DNA from: CBDUJZ01 sp047629415
Lineage (GTDB): Bacteria; Myxococcota_A; Bradymonadia; REDH01
DNA length: 14,103 nt
Reading direction: 5' to 3'
NCBI GenBank assembly: GCA_047629415.1
Contig: JBLHWZ010000129.1
Coordinates: 1-14,103 of the forward strand
Below, one piece after another: positions 6,003-13,405 of the stretch (positions are counted from its first letter, which is position 1; each line of letters begins with the position of its first letter). Position numbers and translations under genes: made by a program. The notes under the pieces were generated by a model, which was not told where the DNA came from, did not search any database, and saw only the letters and a program-made list of their open reading frames with translations.

Positions 6003-7177
6003 CTACGCCAGTACGGGCCTCGCTTCTCTGAAGTAGTAGCCTTGGAAGAAGCGGAACCCGAATGATGCGAGCAGATCCAATTGCTCGCGGGTCTCGACTC
6101 CTTCGGCGGCGACCTCGAGTTCAAAGCAGCGCGCCATGGAGAGGATGGCCTAAACGCTGGCGCGATCGCTGGCGTTTGTCGCGAGGTCGGAAACAGACGG
6201 CCGGTCGATTTTGAGAACGTTGACGCTGGTGTCCCGCAGGCAGGAGAGAGGAGTAGCCAGTGCTGAACTCGTCAGCAGCGATGCAGAACCGGAGACCTCT
6301 TAGTTCGCCGAGCGCGTCGGTCGACTCGAAGAGCGTGGACTTGGTACTCTCAAACTGCACGCGCTCCGGACGTAAGCTAGCCGCGTGGATCACGCGCTCG
6401 ATGTCTGTCACCATGCGGGGAGCTTCGAACTGTCGGGGAGACAGGTTGACACTGATGTTAGTGTCCGTCCTCGCTCATCCGCTGGTGTCCTCGACTGCGC
6501 GGTCCAGGAGTTGGCCTCCGAGCGGTAAGATCATGCCCGTGTCCTCCGCGAGAGGGATGAACTCTCTCGTTGGACCTACGTCGCTGGGCGTCGACCAGCG
6601 GGCGAGCGTCTCGGCCCCAGAGATCTCGCAGGACTCTGGGTCGACGATCGGCTGGTAATGGCAGGCGATTGTTTCGTGCTCGATCGTGTCTCGCAGGAGC
6701 GACTCGCGCGCGGCGCGCCGGCTAGCCCTGGAGCCGCCGCGTGAGTCGAAGACGCAGTGTTGCTTTCCCCACCGACTCCGGACCCGACTGGTCGCGACCG
6801 TAGCATAGCGAATAGCCGCGTCGGCAGGCGTCGTTCCCGAGCTCTCATAGACCCAAACATCGACACTGGTAGATGCCGCGATCGAGTTCGTATGCACAAC
6901 AAATGGAGCACCGAATATCTGTGACATTACGAGCTCCACGGCCTCGAGCTGGCTGCCCTCACGGAGCCCGGGAAGCCAGCTCTCAAAGTCGTCATCGCGC
7001 AGCCGATCGAGCGCAGCGGAGCCGCTCCGCTGGGCGATGGCGGAGGTTGCTCCGGCGCATTCCAGAGGAAACGCCGCAGTGATCGTGGGCGTCTTGATTG
7101 TCGAGGCAGACGAGGCGTTGTTGGGCGGCATGAATCGCGCCGTGGAGTTGGGCGCAGACTAGTGACGCGCCGCCCAT
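6003..7177 (-). pseudogene. Decayed GGDEF-EAL cyclic-di-GMP protein
   Basis: The whole stretch reads as one gene broken at least four times. The GGDEF part begins in one frame (LHGAIHAAQQRLVCLDNQDA, matching the usual …LFLDLDxFKxIN… start). It shifts near 7000 to RLRDDDFESWLPGLREGS, where R-GGDEF should be, and then to the A-D-A-mY-A-K-like region. The EAL domain follows: HYQPIVDPESCEISGAETLA RW (ETL for EAL) and EFIPLAEDTGMILPLG. It has an in-frame TGA at 6477-6475 (probably from Trp), then ISVNLSPRQFEA, FESTKS for E-x-TES, and AADEFSTGYSSL for DDFGTGYSSL. A frameshift near 6240 leads to NVLKIDRPSVSDL, then TAG at 6152-6150, AILSMARCFELEVAAEGVET and the C-terminal FRFFQGYYFREARPVLA. Signature residues are lost in both domains, so activity is very unlikely. 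The 5' end is also unclear. Confidence 0.85.
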
Positions 7178-7243
7178 CCTTTGTGACTCAAAAACGCCGC
7201 CGGCCGGCCTTAACCAACACCGATCATCGCCTCCGCCAGAGCG

Positions 7244-8827
7244 CTACGGAGTCGCTGCGGCGCCCACCTCGTACAGGGTCTGCACGCCAGGACCGAGCGG
7301 GATGTCAAGCCCGAACCAGAAACCCAGGAGGAGCGTCCAGACCACGCCGAAAGCGATGGAGTACGGAAGCATCGCCGCGATCAGTGTTCCCAGACCTGCG
7401 TCGCGGTCGTACTTCTGCGCGAACACGATAATGATCGGCAGATACGGCATCAGCGGCGAGATGATGTTCGTGATCGAGTCACCCACCCGATACGTGGCCT
7501 GCACCGACTCCGGCGAGAAGCCCATGTACATCATCATCGGAACGAAGACGGGCGCCATGAACGCCCACTTCGCGGACGCGCTACCAACGAAGAGGTTCAT
7601 CATTGAGGAGACAAACAAGAACGCTAGGATCAGCGGTACGCCAGTGAGGCCAATCGACTGAAGAACGCCGGCTCCCTTCACCGCGGTAATCGACCCGATG
7701 TTTGTGTGGTTGAAGAACGCGACGAACTGAGCGGCGGCGAAGGCCAGCACAATGTACGCGCCCATCGTCGCCATCGTGCTCGACATCATCTCGGCGACGT
7801 CCTTGTCGCTCTTCACCCTCTTGACCATGACGCCGAAGACGATGCCTGGGACCAGGAAGAGGAACGCGATCAGCAGCTCGACGGCGTGGAAGAAGGTGTT
7901 GAGCGCCTGGATAGTGCCCAGCGCCGCCTCGCCCTCGGGCGCGACGTCCCAGAGCGGAGAGAACGGCATCGCGAGCATAGCGATCGCGACCGTGCAGAGT
8001 CCGCCGACCAGCATGGCGCCCTTAAACGCGCGGCGCTCCTGATCGGTGATGTCGTGTGGCTCTTCTAGCTCGCCCTTGGCCTTGGAGCGGTCCCACGTGC
8101 CGAGCATTGGCTCCACGAACTTGGTCGTGACCCACGTACCGACGATCGTGATCATGAACGTCGAGACGACCATGAAGTAGTAGTTGCACGTTGCGTTGAC
8201 GGTGTACGTCGGGTCCACGGCCTGCGCCGCTTCTTGGGTGAGTCCGGAGAGCAGTGGGTCGAGGCCGGTGATGAAGAGGTTGGCCGAGAAGCCACCCGAT
8301 ACACCGGCGAACGCGGCTGCGAGACCGGCGATCGGATGACGTCCGAGACCGGCGAAGAGCACGGCACCAAGTGGGGTCAGCACAACGTAGCCAGCGTCGG
8401 CGACCATCGAGCTCATTACGCCTGCGAAGACGAGCGCTGCGGTGATCAGCGAGTTAGGGACGCTCTGAACGAAGATTCGCAGCGACACCGCGATCAACCC
8501 GCTGCGCTCTGCGACGCCGATGCCCAACATGACCGTGAGCACCGAGCCGAGCGGCGCGAAGCTCGTGAAGTTGTCGATGGCGTTGTTGAACATCCAGCGG
8601 ATGCCATCGCGGCTCAGCAGACTCTCGACGGTCTTTGTGGCGACAGAGCCGTCGCGCTGCGTCACCTGTTCCTCGACTCCGGCGAAGATCGCGCTCATCA
8701 GAACGACGCCGCTGGCCAGCAGGACGAACAGGGTGATCGGGTCCGGCAGCTTGTTGCCGATCGCCGCGATCTTGTTGAGGAAGCGAACGAACCGCTTGGG
8801 CTCGTCGGTCGATTTGGGGGTGCTCAT
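7244..8827 (-). CDS. abgT: AbgT-family transporter
   Basis: 527 residues, the usual size for AbgT (p-aminobenzoyl-glutamate transporter) proteins, inner-membrane carriers now known also to export sulfonamides in some species. Family patterns are clear: N-terminal NKLPDPITLFVLLASGVV, SFAPLGSVLTVMLGIGVAER, the Asp-bearing MSSMVADAGYVVLTPLGAVL, GGFSANLFITGLDPLLSG, and near the C-terminus SSMMNLFVGSASAKWAFMAP and YRVGDSITNIISPLMPYLPI. About 11-13 membrane helices can be seen. The N-terminus is cytoplasmic, polar and short. The ATG at 8827 is followed at once by a family-like sequence; its ribosome site is weak. It lies 184 nt downstream of the flavoprotein gene on the same strand and is probably transcribed separately. 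The exact substrate is not shown by the sequence; the symbol marks the family. Confidence 0.92.
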   Translation of the reverse strand: MSTPKSTDEPKRFVRFLNKIAAIGNKLPDPITLFVLLASGVVLMSAIFAGVEEQVTQRDGSVATKTVESLLSRDGIRWMFNNAIDNFTSFAPLGSVLTVMLGIGVAERSGLIAVSLRIFVQSVPNSLITAALVFAGVMSSMVADAGYVVLTPLGAVLFAGLGRHPIAGLAAAFAGVSGGFSANLFITGLDPLLSGLTQEAAQAVDPTYTVNATCNYYFMVVSTFMITIVGTWVTTKFVEPMLGTWDRSKAKGELEEPHDITDQERRAFKGAMLVGGLCTVAIAMLAMPFSPLWDVAPEGEAALGTIQALNTFFHAVELLIAFLFLVPGIVFGVMVKRVKSDKDVAEMMSSTMATMGAYIVLAFAAAQFVAFFNHTNIGSITAVKGAGVLQSIGLTGVPLILAFLFVSSMMNLFVGSASAKWAFMAPVFVPMMMYMGFSPESVQATYRVGDSITNIISPLMPYLPIIIVFAQKYDRDAGLGTLIAAMLPYSIAFGVVWTLLLGFWFGLDIPLGPGVQTLYEVGAAATP

Positions 8828-9011
8828 GGTAGGGCTCGTGCGGGGTGGGACCCATCGCAGATATCATGAGAGACGTCTGGCGGGGAGACCCTGCATGACT
8901 TCGGAGCCACGCGAGCCTCGACCGCGCAAGAGTAGCTGCCATCACGGTCGAGACGTGCCGCTGATCATCACCGCGCGTCTCCTTACCCCTTTCGATTCGT
9001 CGATTAGACGA

Positions 9012-10151
9012 CTAGCCCATGTCTTCAATCTTCTTGAGAATTCCGCTGATTCTCTCACTGGCGTCGATGTATTCACCCAGCATGTCGGAGAAGACTTCTT
9101 TGACCGGGCGGACCTTGTTCATCGTGCCAACGATCTGGCCGACAGGGCAGGTCATCAGCGCTCCAGCGGTTGGAGAATCTGACTCAGCGTGACGGTAGAT
9201 TCTCTGCTGAGCAACACCAGTGGCGATCATCTGGAGCGGCATCGGGAGGGTCCCCGGTGAGTCTTCAGCTTCCCAGGCTTCAGTGTAGTCGGTCTTTAGC
9301 TGGCGCACCGGCTTTCCGGTGAGGCAGCGCGAACGAACCGTGTGGTCTGAGCGAGCGGCCAGAAGTTTGTCGGTGACGACCGCAAACTCGTCGGCTTCTT
9401 CTACGGTCAGCCAGATCGATCCGGTCCAAACACCCTGCGCTCCAAGCGCCATGGCGGCGGCCATCTGGCGCCCGGTTCCGATTCCGCCAGCCGCTAAGAC
9501 TGGTGTGTCGCCGACCGCATCTACCACCTGCGGAGTGAGGACCATCGTCGAGATCTCACCGGTGTGTCCGCCAGCCTCTGTTCCCGCGGCAACGATGATG
9601 TCGACACCGACGTTCTTCTGCTTCACTGCCTGATCCGCCCGACCAACGAGCGCGGCGACTTTGACACCGTGCTTGTGCGCGAGCTCAATCACATCCGGAG
9701 GCGGCGGTCCAAGGGCATTCACGAGCAGCGCGATCGGATGCCGGAGTGCGACCTCAACGGCCGCGCGCCCGCCGCTCATGGACCAGCCGACCATGCCCGT
9801 CACGGGGTCAATCTCGTCGGGAAGCTCTGGGATATCGTTGCGTTTCAGGAGGTTCTTGATGAAGTTCTTGTGCTGCTCGGAGACCATCGACTGAAGCCGT
9901 CCGACGTCGAGGTCACCGTCCTGCCGGCCAACGTACTTCGCGGGAATGACCGTATCGACGCCGTACGGCTTCCCGTCGACATGCTCGTCGATCCACGTGA
10001 GTTCGATCTCAAGCTGCTCGGGCGTGAATCCGACAGCTCCGAGGACACCCAGCCCGCCCGCTTTGCTCACCGCCGCTACGACATCTCGACAATGGCTGAA
10101 GGCGAAGATTGGAATCTCGATGCCAAGCATCTCGCAAACGGGCGTAATCAT
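9012..10151 (-). CDS. Nitronate monooxygenase / 2-nitropropane dioxygenase-like flavoprotein
   Basis: 379 residues, TIM-barrel FMN enzyme of the NMO family. The N-terminus MITPVCEMLGIEIPIFAFSH shows the 'l-gi..PI…' start, and KAGGLGVLGAVGFTPEQL (30-47) is the first flavin loop. GTEAGGHTG (190-198) is the signature flavin and substrate loop, and AAGGIGTGRQM (220-230) the phosphate-binding loop; GAQGVWTGSIWL follows at 237-248. The long middle insertion (about 70-120) and the long C-terminal part are typical of the class that includes NAD(P)H:quinone or enoyl-type oxidoreductases, so nitronate is not the certain substrate. The ATG at 10151 has no ribosome site of its own. It overlaps the stop of a 42-codon ORF as ATGA, so translation is probably coupled to it. 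Confidence 0.88.
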   Translation of the reverse strand: MITPVCEMLGIEIPIFAFSHCRDVVAAVSKAGGLGVLGAVGFTPEQLEIELTWIDEHVDGKPYGVDTVIPAKYVGRQDGDLDVGRLQSMVSEQHKNFIKNLLKRNDIPELPDEIDPVTGMVGWSMSGGRAAVEVALRHPIALLVNALGPPPPDVIELAHKHGVKVAALVGRADQAVKQKNVGVDIIVAAGTEAGGHTGEISTMVLTPQVVDAVGDTPVLAAGGIGTGRQMAAAMALGAQGVWTGSIWLTVEEADEFAVVTDKLLAARSDHTVRSRCLTGKPVRQLKTDYTEAWEAEDSPGTLPMPLQMIATGVAQQRIYRHAESDSPTAGALMTCPVGQIVGTMNKVRPVKEVFSDMLGEYIDASERISGILKKIEDMG

Positions 10152-10276
10152 GATCGGATCGGGGAAGGCTGAGAGTGGACTTGAGTCGCGGCAACTAGAA
10201 CATGTTCTAGTTGCCGCCGTCGAGCCTCTTGTCGCGCTTCGGTTTCCGTGATGTGAGCGCGACGCTTCTCGGTCAT
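10148..10276 (-). CDS. Small basic ORF resembling a TetR N-terminal arm, coupled to the flavoprotein gene
   Basis: 42 codons from ATG 10276, with AGGAAGG 7 nt upstream, the best ribosome site in this area. The peptide starts MTEKRRAHITETEARQEARR, then RQLEHVLVAATQVHSQP. The 'ARxEARRRQ…LVAA' stretch resembles the N-terminal arm and first helix of TetR regulators (…RRRQILDAAL…), but no helix-turn-helix follows. Its TGA overlaps the ATG of the flavoprotein gene (10151-10148). It could be the surviving start of a deleted tetR gene, a leader peptide that sets flavoprotein translation, or a coincidence. The perfect 30-bp palindrome lies inside it and fixes codons 21-30. No family can be assigned from so short a sequence. 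Confidence 0.5.
   Translation of the reverse strand: MTEKRRAHITETEARQEARRRQLEHVLVAATQVHSQPSPIRS
10188..10217. promoter_or_regulatory. Perfect 30-bp palindrome, candidate operator
   Basis: The left arm GCGGCAACTAGAACA (10188-10202) is followed directly by its exact reverse complement. There is no spacer and no mismatch. The core TAGAACATGTTCTA fits the general TetR-family form TNNAACNNGTTNNA known for KstR-type regulators. It sits 37 nt upstream of the flavoprotein start, and about 125 nt from the divergent dienelactone-hydrolase gene, so it could control one or both. It is also inside the small ORF, where both strands read the same decapeptide RQLEHVLVAA. Operator function is inference. Confidence 0.55.
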
Positions 10277-10341
10277 GGACGCACCTTCCTCAACCGTGGC
10301 ACATTGCTCGATCCAGTTTCCTCCTTCCGACTCAATCGACC

Positions 10342-11214
10342 ATGCAAGATCCACAGACCTTCAGTTCTTTTCGACCATGTTTGGCATTCGCGGCAGTCGC
10401 CTTTGCCGGTGCTTGCTCAGGCGCGCCAGCCGTCGATGACGAGTCTGTCGAATATGCCAACGCCATGGCGGCAGAGCATGCGGACGAGACTACGGACGCG
10501 ACTCCGGCCACGGGCACCATCGTCCCGATCGGCGAGCTTCGTCCCGCATACTTCGGAGAGGTCGCCGGCTACGTTGCGCGTCCACCGGGGGGGGCCGAAT
10601 CGCTCGGAGGTGTCATCCTCGTTCACGAGTGGTGGGGGCTCAATGAGAACATCGAAGCCGTCGCGGAGCGTTTGGCGTCAGAGGGCTTCACCGTGCTCGC
10701 GGTCGATATGTATCTTGGCGAACGCGCCGAGGATGCAGAAGGAGCCCGCGCGTTAATGATGCAATCATTCGAAGATCCCGCTGCGATGGCGGCGAACATT
10801 GCCGCGGCGTCATCCTGGCTGGCACAGAGCGAGCAAGTCCCTGACGTTACGGTGATGGGCTACTGCTACGGCGGCGGCGTTTCGCTCTCAACCGCGATGA
10901 ACGCTCCATCGGCAGTCGACGCAGCGATCGTCTACTACGGGCATATCCCTGACGATCTCTCGGCGGTCGCTGCGATCGATGACCCAATGCTGCTCCACTT
11001 CGGCGAGCTCGACGGCGGTATCCCCTTGGAGTCCGTGCGGCGTCTTGAGGGCGCGATGGCTGACGCACCCGTCGGAGCAATGATCCACGTATACGAGGGC
11101 GCGGAGCACGCGTTCGCTAATCCCTCTGGGCAACGGTATCAGGCCGCCGCCGCCGAACTCAGCTGGGAGCGCACGCTGGAGTTCCTTCGACAGGTCGAGT
11201 CCACGACGCCCTAG
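10342..11214 (+). CDS. Dienelactone hydrolase family protein, probable lipoprotein
   Basis: 290 residues. The N-terminus MQDPQTFSSFRPCLAFAAVA leads to FAGAC (Cys25), a lipobox of lower quality (Ala at -3), so export and lipid anchoring are likely but not certain. An acidic Ala/Glu/Thr linker (26-60) precedes the dienelactone hydrolase fold. GGVILVHEWWGLNENI (89-104) carries the conserved Glu96, GYCYGGG the nucleophile Cys175, GELDGGIP Asp224, and GAEHAF His256, the complete Cys-Asp-His triad of the family. Classical members open dienelactone rings in chlorocatechol breakdown, but exported relatives act on unknown esters. The ATG at 10342 is the first start giving the signal peptide; its ribosome site is poor. 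It lies divergent to the flavoprotein unit and convergent with the DUF4397 gene. Confidence 0.9.
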   Translation: MQDPQTFSSFRPCLAFAAVAFAGACSGAPAVDDESVEYANAMAAEHADETTDATPATGTIVPIGELRPAYFGEVAGYVARPPGGAESLGGVILVHEWWGLNENIEAVAERLASEGFTVLAVDMYLGERAEDAEGARALMMQSFEDPAAMAANIAAASSWLAQSEQVPDVTVMGYCYGGGVSLSTAMNAPSAVDAAIVYYGHIPDDLSAVAAIDDPMLLHFGELDGGIPLESVRRLEGAMADAPVGAMIHVYEGAEHAFANPSGQRYQAAAAELSWERTLEFLRQVESTTP

Positions 11215-11224
11215 CTCGGCATGC

Positions 11225-11246
11225 GTCGCCTTGAAAACGAGGCGAC
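11225..11246. terminator. Candidate bidirectional hairpin terminator
   Basis: GTCGCCT (11225-11231) pairs with AGGCGAC (11240-11246) across an 8-nt A-rich loop. It lies in the 61-nt gap between the converging ends of the dienelactone hydrolase (11214) and DUF4397 (11276) genes, the expected place for a shared terminator. There is no T-run, so an intrinsic mechanism is not certain. Confidence 0.45.
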
Positions 11247-11275
11247 TACCGCTAGCCGTCTTCGCCCCGACCTAC

Positions 11276-11950
11276 TTACTGTAGGCTGGTGACGATCACT
11301 TCGAGGCCGGTCAGATCACCTTTGAGGAGGATCGTTGAGACACCGCCAGCACGCAACCCGAGCTCGCTTGAATCGAGGATCACCAATGGAACGCTCGATG
11401 CTGGATCGTCGCCCTCGTTGTAAACGGCCAGAGTCGCGTTCTCCGGCTCGGCGATGAAGAAGCCGGACTGACTATAACGCGTGACGGACTGCACCTCGCT
11501 GCCAGCAGGGCCATGGACGTCCACCGTCAGGTCGGCGCCGACTACGCTCACGAGCTGATACGCGGCGCTGCCATCAAGGAGCACGGGCGGCTGCTCTCCG
11601 ACCTCGAACGCTTGCAGGCTCGAGTCTGCGGCGTCTCCGGCGATCACGTAGATGTGCTGTCCCTCAGTGAGCGCGTCGGTGAACGACAAGATGGGCTGTC
11701 CAGCGCCAGAGTTCGAGATTTCAATCGTCGTCGTGCCTGGAGGGACCTCGAGACCTGTCGACAGAGCGTCCGGCGTGACTTGGATGAGCGAGTCTTCGAC
11801 TGCGATGTCGAGAGTCCCGAGAGTCGAGGACGCATGGAAGAAACGTAGTTCCGCGACCGGATCAGCGGGCTCGGAGTCTTCTCCACAGGCGCTCGTCACG
11901 AGAGAGAGAACACCGGCAGCGAGGGCTAGTAAACTGGTACTGTATTTCAT
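11276..11950 (-). CDS. DUF4397 domain lipoprotein
   Basis: 224 residues from ATG 11950. MKYSTSLLALAAGVLSLVTS followed by Ala-Cys22 is a normal lipoprotein signal, and GEDSEPADP a short acidic tether. The rest matches DUF4397: AELRFFHASSTLGTLDIAVE (the 'lRvvHas…vDvyvdg' opening), then VPPGTTTIEISNSGAG, TEGQHIYVIAGDA and a second similar module from about residue 125 (AYQLVSVVGADLTVDVHGPA … ENATLAVYNEGDD). These are extracellular beta-sandwich modules, often duplicated, found on cell-surface proteins of Gram-positive and deltaproteobacterial lineages. No enzymatic role is known. A much longer in-frame ORF extends upstream to 12409, but that part is Arg-rich and unnatural and would mask the signal peptide, so 11950 is chosen. 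AAGAG lies 6 nt upstream of the start. Confidence 0.85.
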   Translation of the reverse strand: MKYSTSLLALAAGVLSLVTSACGEDSEPADPVAELRFFHASSTLGTLDIAVEDSLIQVTPDALSTGLEVPPGTTTIEISNSGAGQPILSFTDALTEGQHIYVIAGDAADSSLQAFEVGEQPPVLLDGSAAYQLVSVVGADLTVDVHGPAGSEVQSVTRYSQSGFFIAEPENATLAVYNEGDDPASSVPLVILDSSELGLRAGGVSTILLKGDLTGLEVIVTSLQ

Positions 11951-12245
11951 GACGACTCTTGGGGAGTGATGAGCGGCGTGTGGGCGACGCCGGAGAACAG
12001 GACGTTCATCGACCCACGGTAAGCACGGTGCGAGCGACCGCCAGAACTGCCTTGGGAGGTGCCTTCCCGACCTACCGGCGGATCTGAGCTTTCTCTGGCC
12101 ATCGAGGAGACGCTCGGACGAGCGCCGAGCGCGACCCATCAACGCGGGCATTCGGCGCGACGTCGATGGTGCCCACCCGTCGTTCGGAATCACATCCAGG
12201 CGAGCTACCCTGCGCGTGGTGTAGGGGCCCTCGTCCGCGTCTGTT
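11951..12245. other. Intergenic region without recognisable gene
   Basis: The open frames here are Arg/Ser/Pro-rich and lack starts, ribosome sites or family patterns. It should hold the promoter of the DUF4397 gene near its left end and the 3' trailer of the chimeric gene at its right end. I see no strong hairpin, repeat or RNA gene. Confidence 0.5.
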
Positions 12246-12971
12246 CTATTCAGTGATCTCAGCCAGAGCCTCGCAGGCGCTGTTGTGACCAGCTTCGCAG
12301 GCGCTTCGCCCAACTCGCTCCGCCTCAACCAGGTCGGGTACTGTACCAATGCCCTCAACCACGCGATGACCGAGGTTGAAGCACCAAACAGCGTTCGCGG
12401 CGGAGCCACAGGCGAGGCCGAAGTTCTCAGTGGCCTCGACGTGAAAACCAGGTGCGTCGTGCTGTTCGGCTACGCGTCCGCAGGAGTCTAGGCCACCGTC
12501 GTTGCAGTCATCGATTGAGTCTACCCATTGTGCGCCAACGAGTCCTGTCGCTCCGGTTCGAGCAAACGACGGTGGATCGCCGCCGGGTTCGAGTTCGGCA
12601 AAGATTGCGGCCAGGTGGTCGCCCTGCGCCTTCGGCGACATGTCATGACGGTCGCCCTCAGATGCACCAAACCCGGGAAGGTCGATCGCGATCACCCGAA
12701 ACTCTGCGGTCAGAGCCTCCCATGACCCCGGGAAGGTCCAGATGCTCTCGGGGAAGGGGCTCAGTAGCACCACAAGAGGGGCGTCGACTAGGCCTGCTTC
12801 TGCAAGACGGATACGTCGCCCAGCAATGGTCCGAGTCTCTGTCGGAATCGGGACTTCCGGCACGTCGAAGGAGTCCGCGGCTTGGCGTGCAACTCGTACT
12901 TTCGGCCACTCCGGCGACACCAGCATGAGCGTCGAGGCATTGGCTTGGTCGTATGCAGTGAGCTTCTTCAT
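12246..12971 (-). CDS. Chimeric ORF: truncated alpha/beta hydrolase joined to Cys-rich Sel1-like repeats
   Basis: 241 residues in one open frame made of two unlike parts. Residues 1-130 are the N-terminal half of an alpha/beta hydrolase of the haloalkane-dehalogenase/epoxide-hydrolase kind: APLVVLLSPFPESIWTFPGS WEAL, then FRVIAIDLPGFGASEG (the strand and loop before the nucleophile elbow). The nucleophile elbow, acid and histidine are all missing. From about residue 150 the sequence changes to spaced cysteines: CNDGGLDSC, ACGSAANAVWCFNLG, then DLVEAERVGRSACEAGHNSA CEAL. This follows the Sel1-like pattern 'aC..G…C..LG…eG.gv..D…A…aCe.G…aC..L'. The joint lies near 12530-12585. It cannot be an active hydrolase. 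The start ATG 12971 has a weak ribosome site, and a good promoter lies upstream. The Sel1 half lacks its own signal. Confidence 0.65.
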   Translation of the reverse strand: MKKLTAYDQANASTLMLVSPEWPKVRVARQAADSFDVPEVPIPTETRTIAGRRIRLAEAGLVDAPLVVLLSPFPESIWTFPGSWEALTAEFRVIAIDLPGFGASEGDRHDMSPKAQGDHLAAIFAELEPGGDPPSFARTGATGLVGAQWVDSIDDCNDGGLDSCGRVAEQHDAPGFHVEATENFGLACGSAANAVWCFNLGHRVVEGIGTVPDLVEAERVGRSACEAGHNSACEALAEITE

Positions 12972-13013
12972 ACCGCGTCACTCGCCCGAGTGGCCTCGGA
13001 GTCAGTGGAAACG

Positions 13014-13042
13014 ATTCTGATCGTCACATTCTGTGTCATCAA
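13014..13042 (-). promoter_or_regulatory. Probable sigma-70-type promoter for the chimeric hydrolase gene
   Basis: On the minus strand TTGATG (13042-13037) and CAGAAT (13019-13014) are separated by exactly 17 nt, four of six matches to each consensus box. Transcription would start about 35-40 nt before ATG 12971. The TetR-type palindrome lies just upstream of the -35 box. Confidence 0.4.
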
Positions 13043-13052
13043 TGGGCCCAGA

Positions 13053-13080
13053 ATTTTTAGTACCGACTGGTACTAAAAAT
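13053..13080. promoter_or_regulatory. TetR-type operator (12-bp inverted repeat, 4-nt spacer)
   Basis: The left arm ATTTTTAGTACC (13053-13064) is repeated exactly inverted at 13069-13080 around GACT. The core ACCGACTGGT is typical of operators bound by TetR-family repressors. It sits between the divergent chimeric hydrolase gene (minus) and the tetR remnant (plus), whose ATG begins inside the last two bases of the palindrome. Binding here would block both directions. The regulator next to it is broken, so the site may now be orphaned or served by a paralogue. Confidence 0.7.
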
Positions 13081-13246
13081 GGGCCGGGCCAGTGACAAGG
13101 TTGTCAACGACGGAGTAGATCTGATGCTCGGACCTCCCAGGAACGTCAGATGCGACGACGTATTGACACGGCTTTCGCCGGCAACGCTCAACCACGGTCT
13201 TCGACACAAGGTCGTCGGCGACGAGTTATCCGGGAATTCCGTTTGA
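13079..13246 (+). pseudogene. Remnant of a TetR-family regulator gene
   Basis: A 55-codon frame starts MGRASDKVVNDGVDLMLGPP, then DDVLTRLSPATLNHGLRHKV and VGDELSG, ending in TGA 13246. TetR proteins commonly start MGRxSD…, followed by '…aaveLf…Gy…tsvddIa…aGvs.gtfYhhFpsKeeL…'. The same order can be followed here (GVDLM, VRCDDVL, TLNHGLRHKVVGDEL), but the core helix-turn-helix residues are poor and the ligand-binding domain is gone. The start codon overlaps the operator and has no ribosome site, so translation would be leaderless. The following 160 nt to the purE stop hold no readable continuation. Remnant status is inferred from the start motif, position and operator together. Confidence 0.5.
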
Positions 13247-13405
13247 GTTTGAGCCGTCCCTCAGGACACATTAGGGCTAGCGGCGGAAGTGACCGTCTCG
13301 TAGCAATGAGGGGCGTCCGCGAGTCTTGCCCAGCGGGATGTTCGTCATTTCGCTGGGGTCATCGGTCGCGTCGGTCCGAGGACACACCAAACAGGGTCTC
13401 CCCGC

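Noticed and set aside
3136..7177. Stop-codon recoding or selenocysteine as an explanation for in-frame stops
   Set aside because: TAA, TAG and TGA all occur, no selenocysteine-type hairpin was seen, and frameshifts occur in the same genes.
8234..9182. Long plus-strand frames opposite the AbgT and flavoprotein genes
   Set aside because: They are antisense to intact, recognisable genes and are rich in Arg/Asp/Glu/His or Ser/Arg without domains or ribosome sites.
11951..12409. 150-residue N-terminal extension of the DUF4397 protein
   Set aside because: Arg/Ser/Pro-rich, no domain, and it would hide a clear lipoprotein signal peptide starting at 11950.
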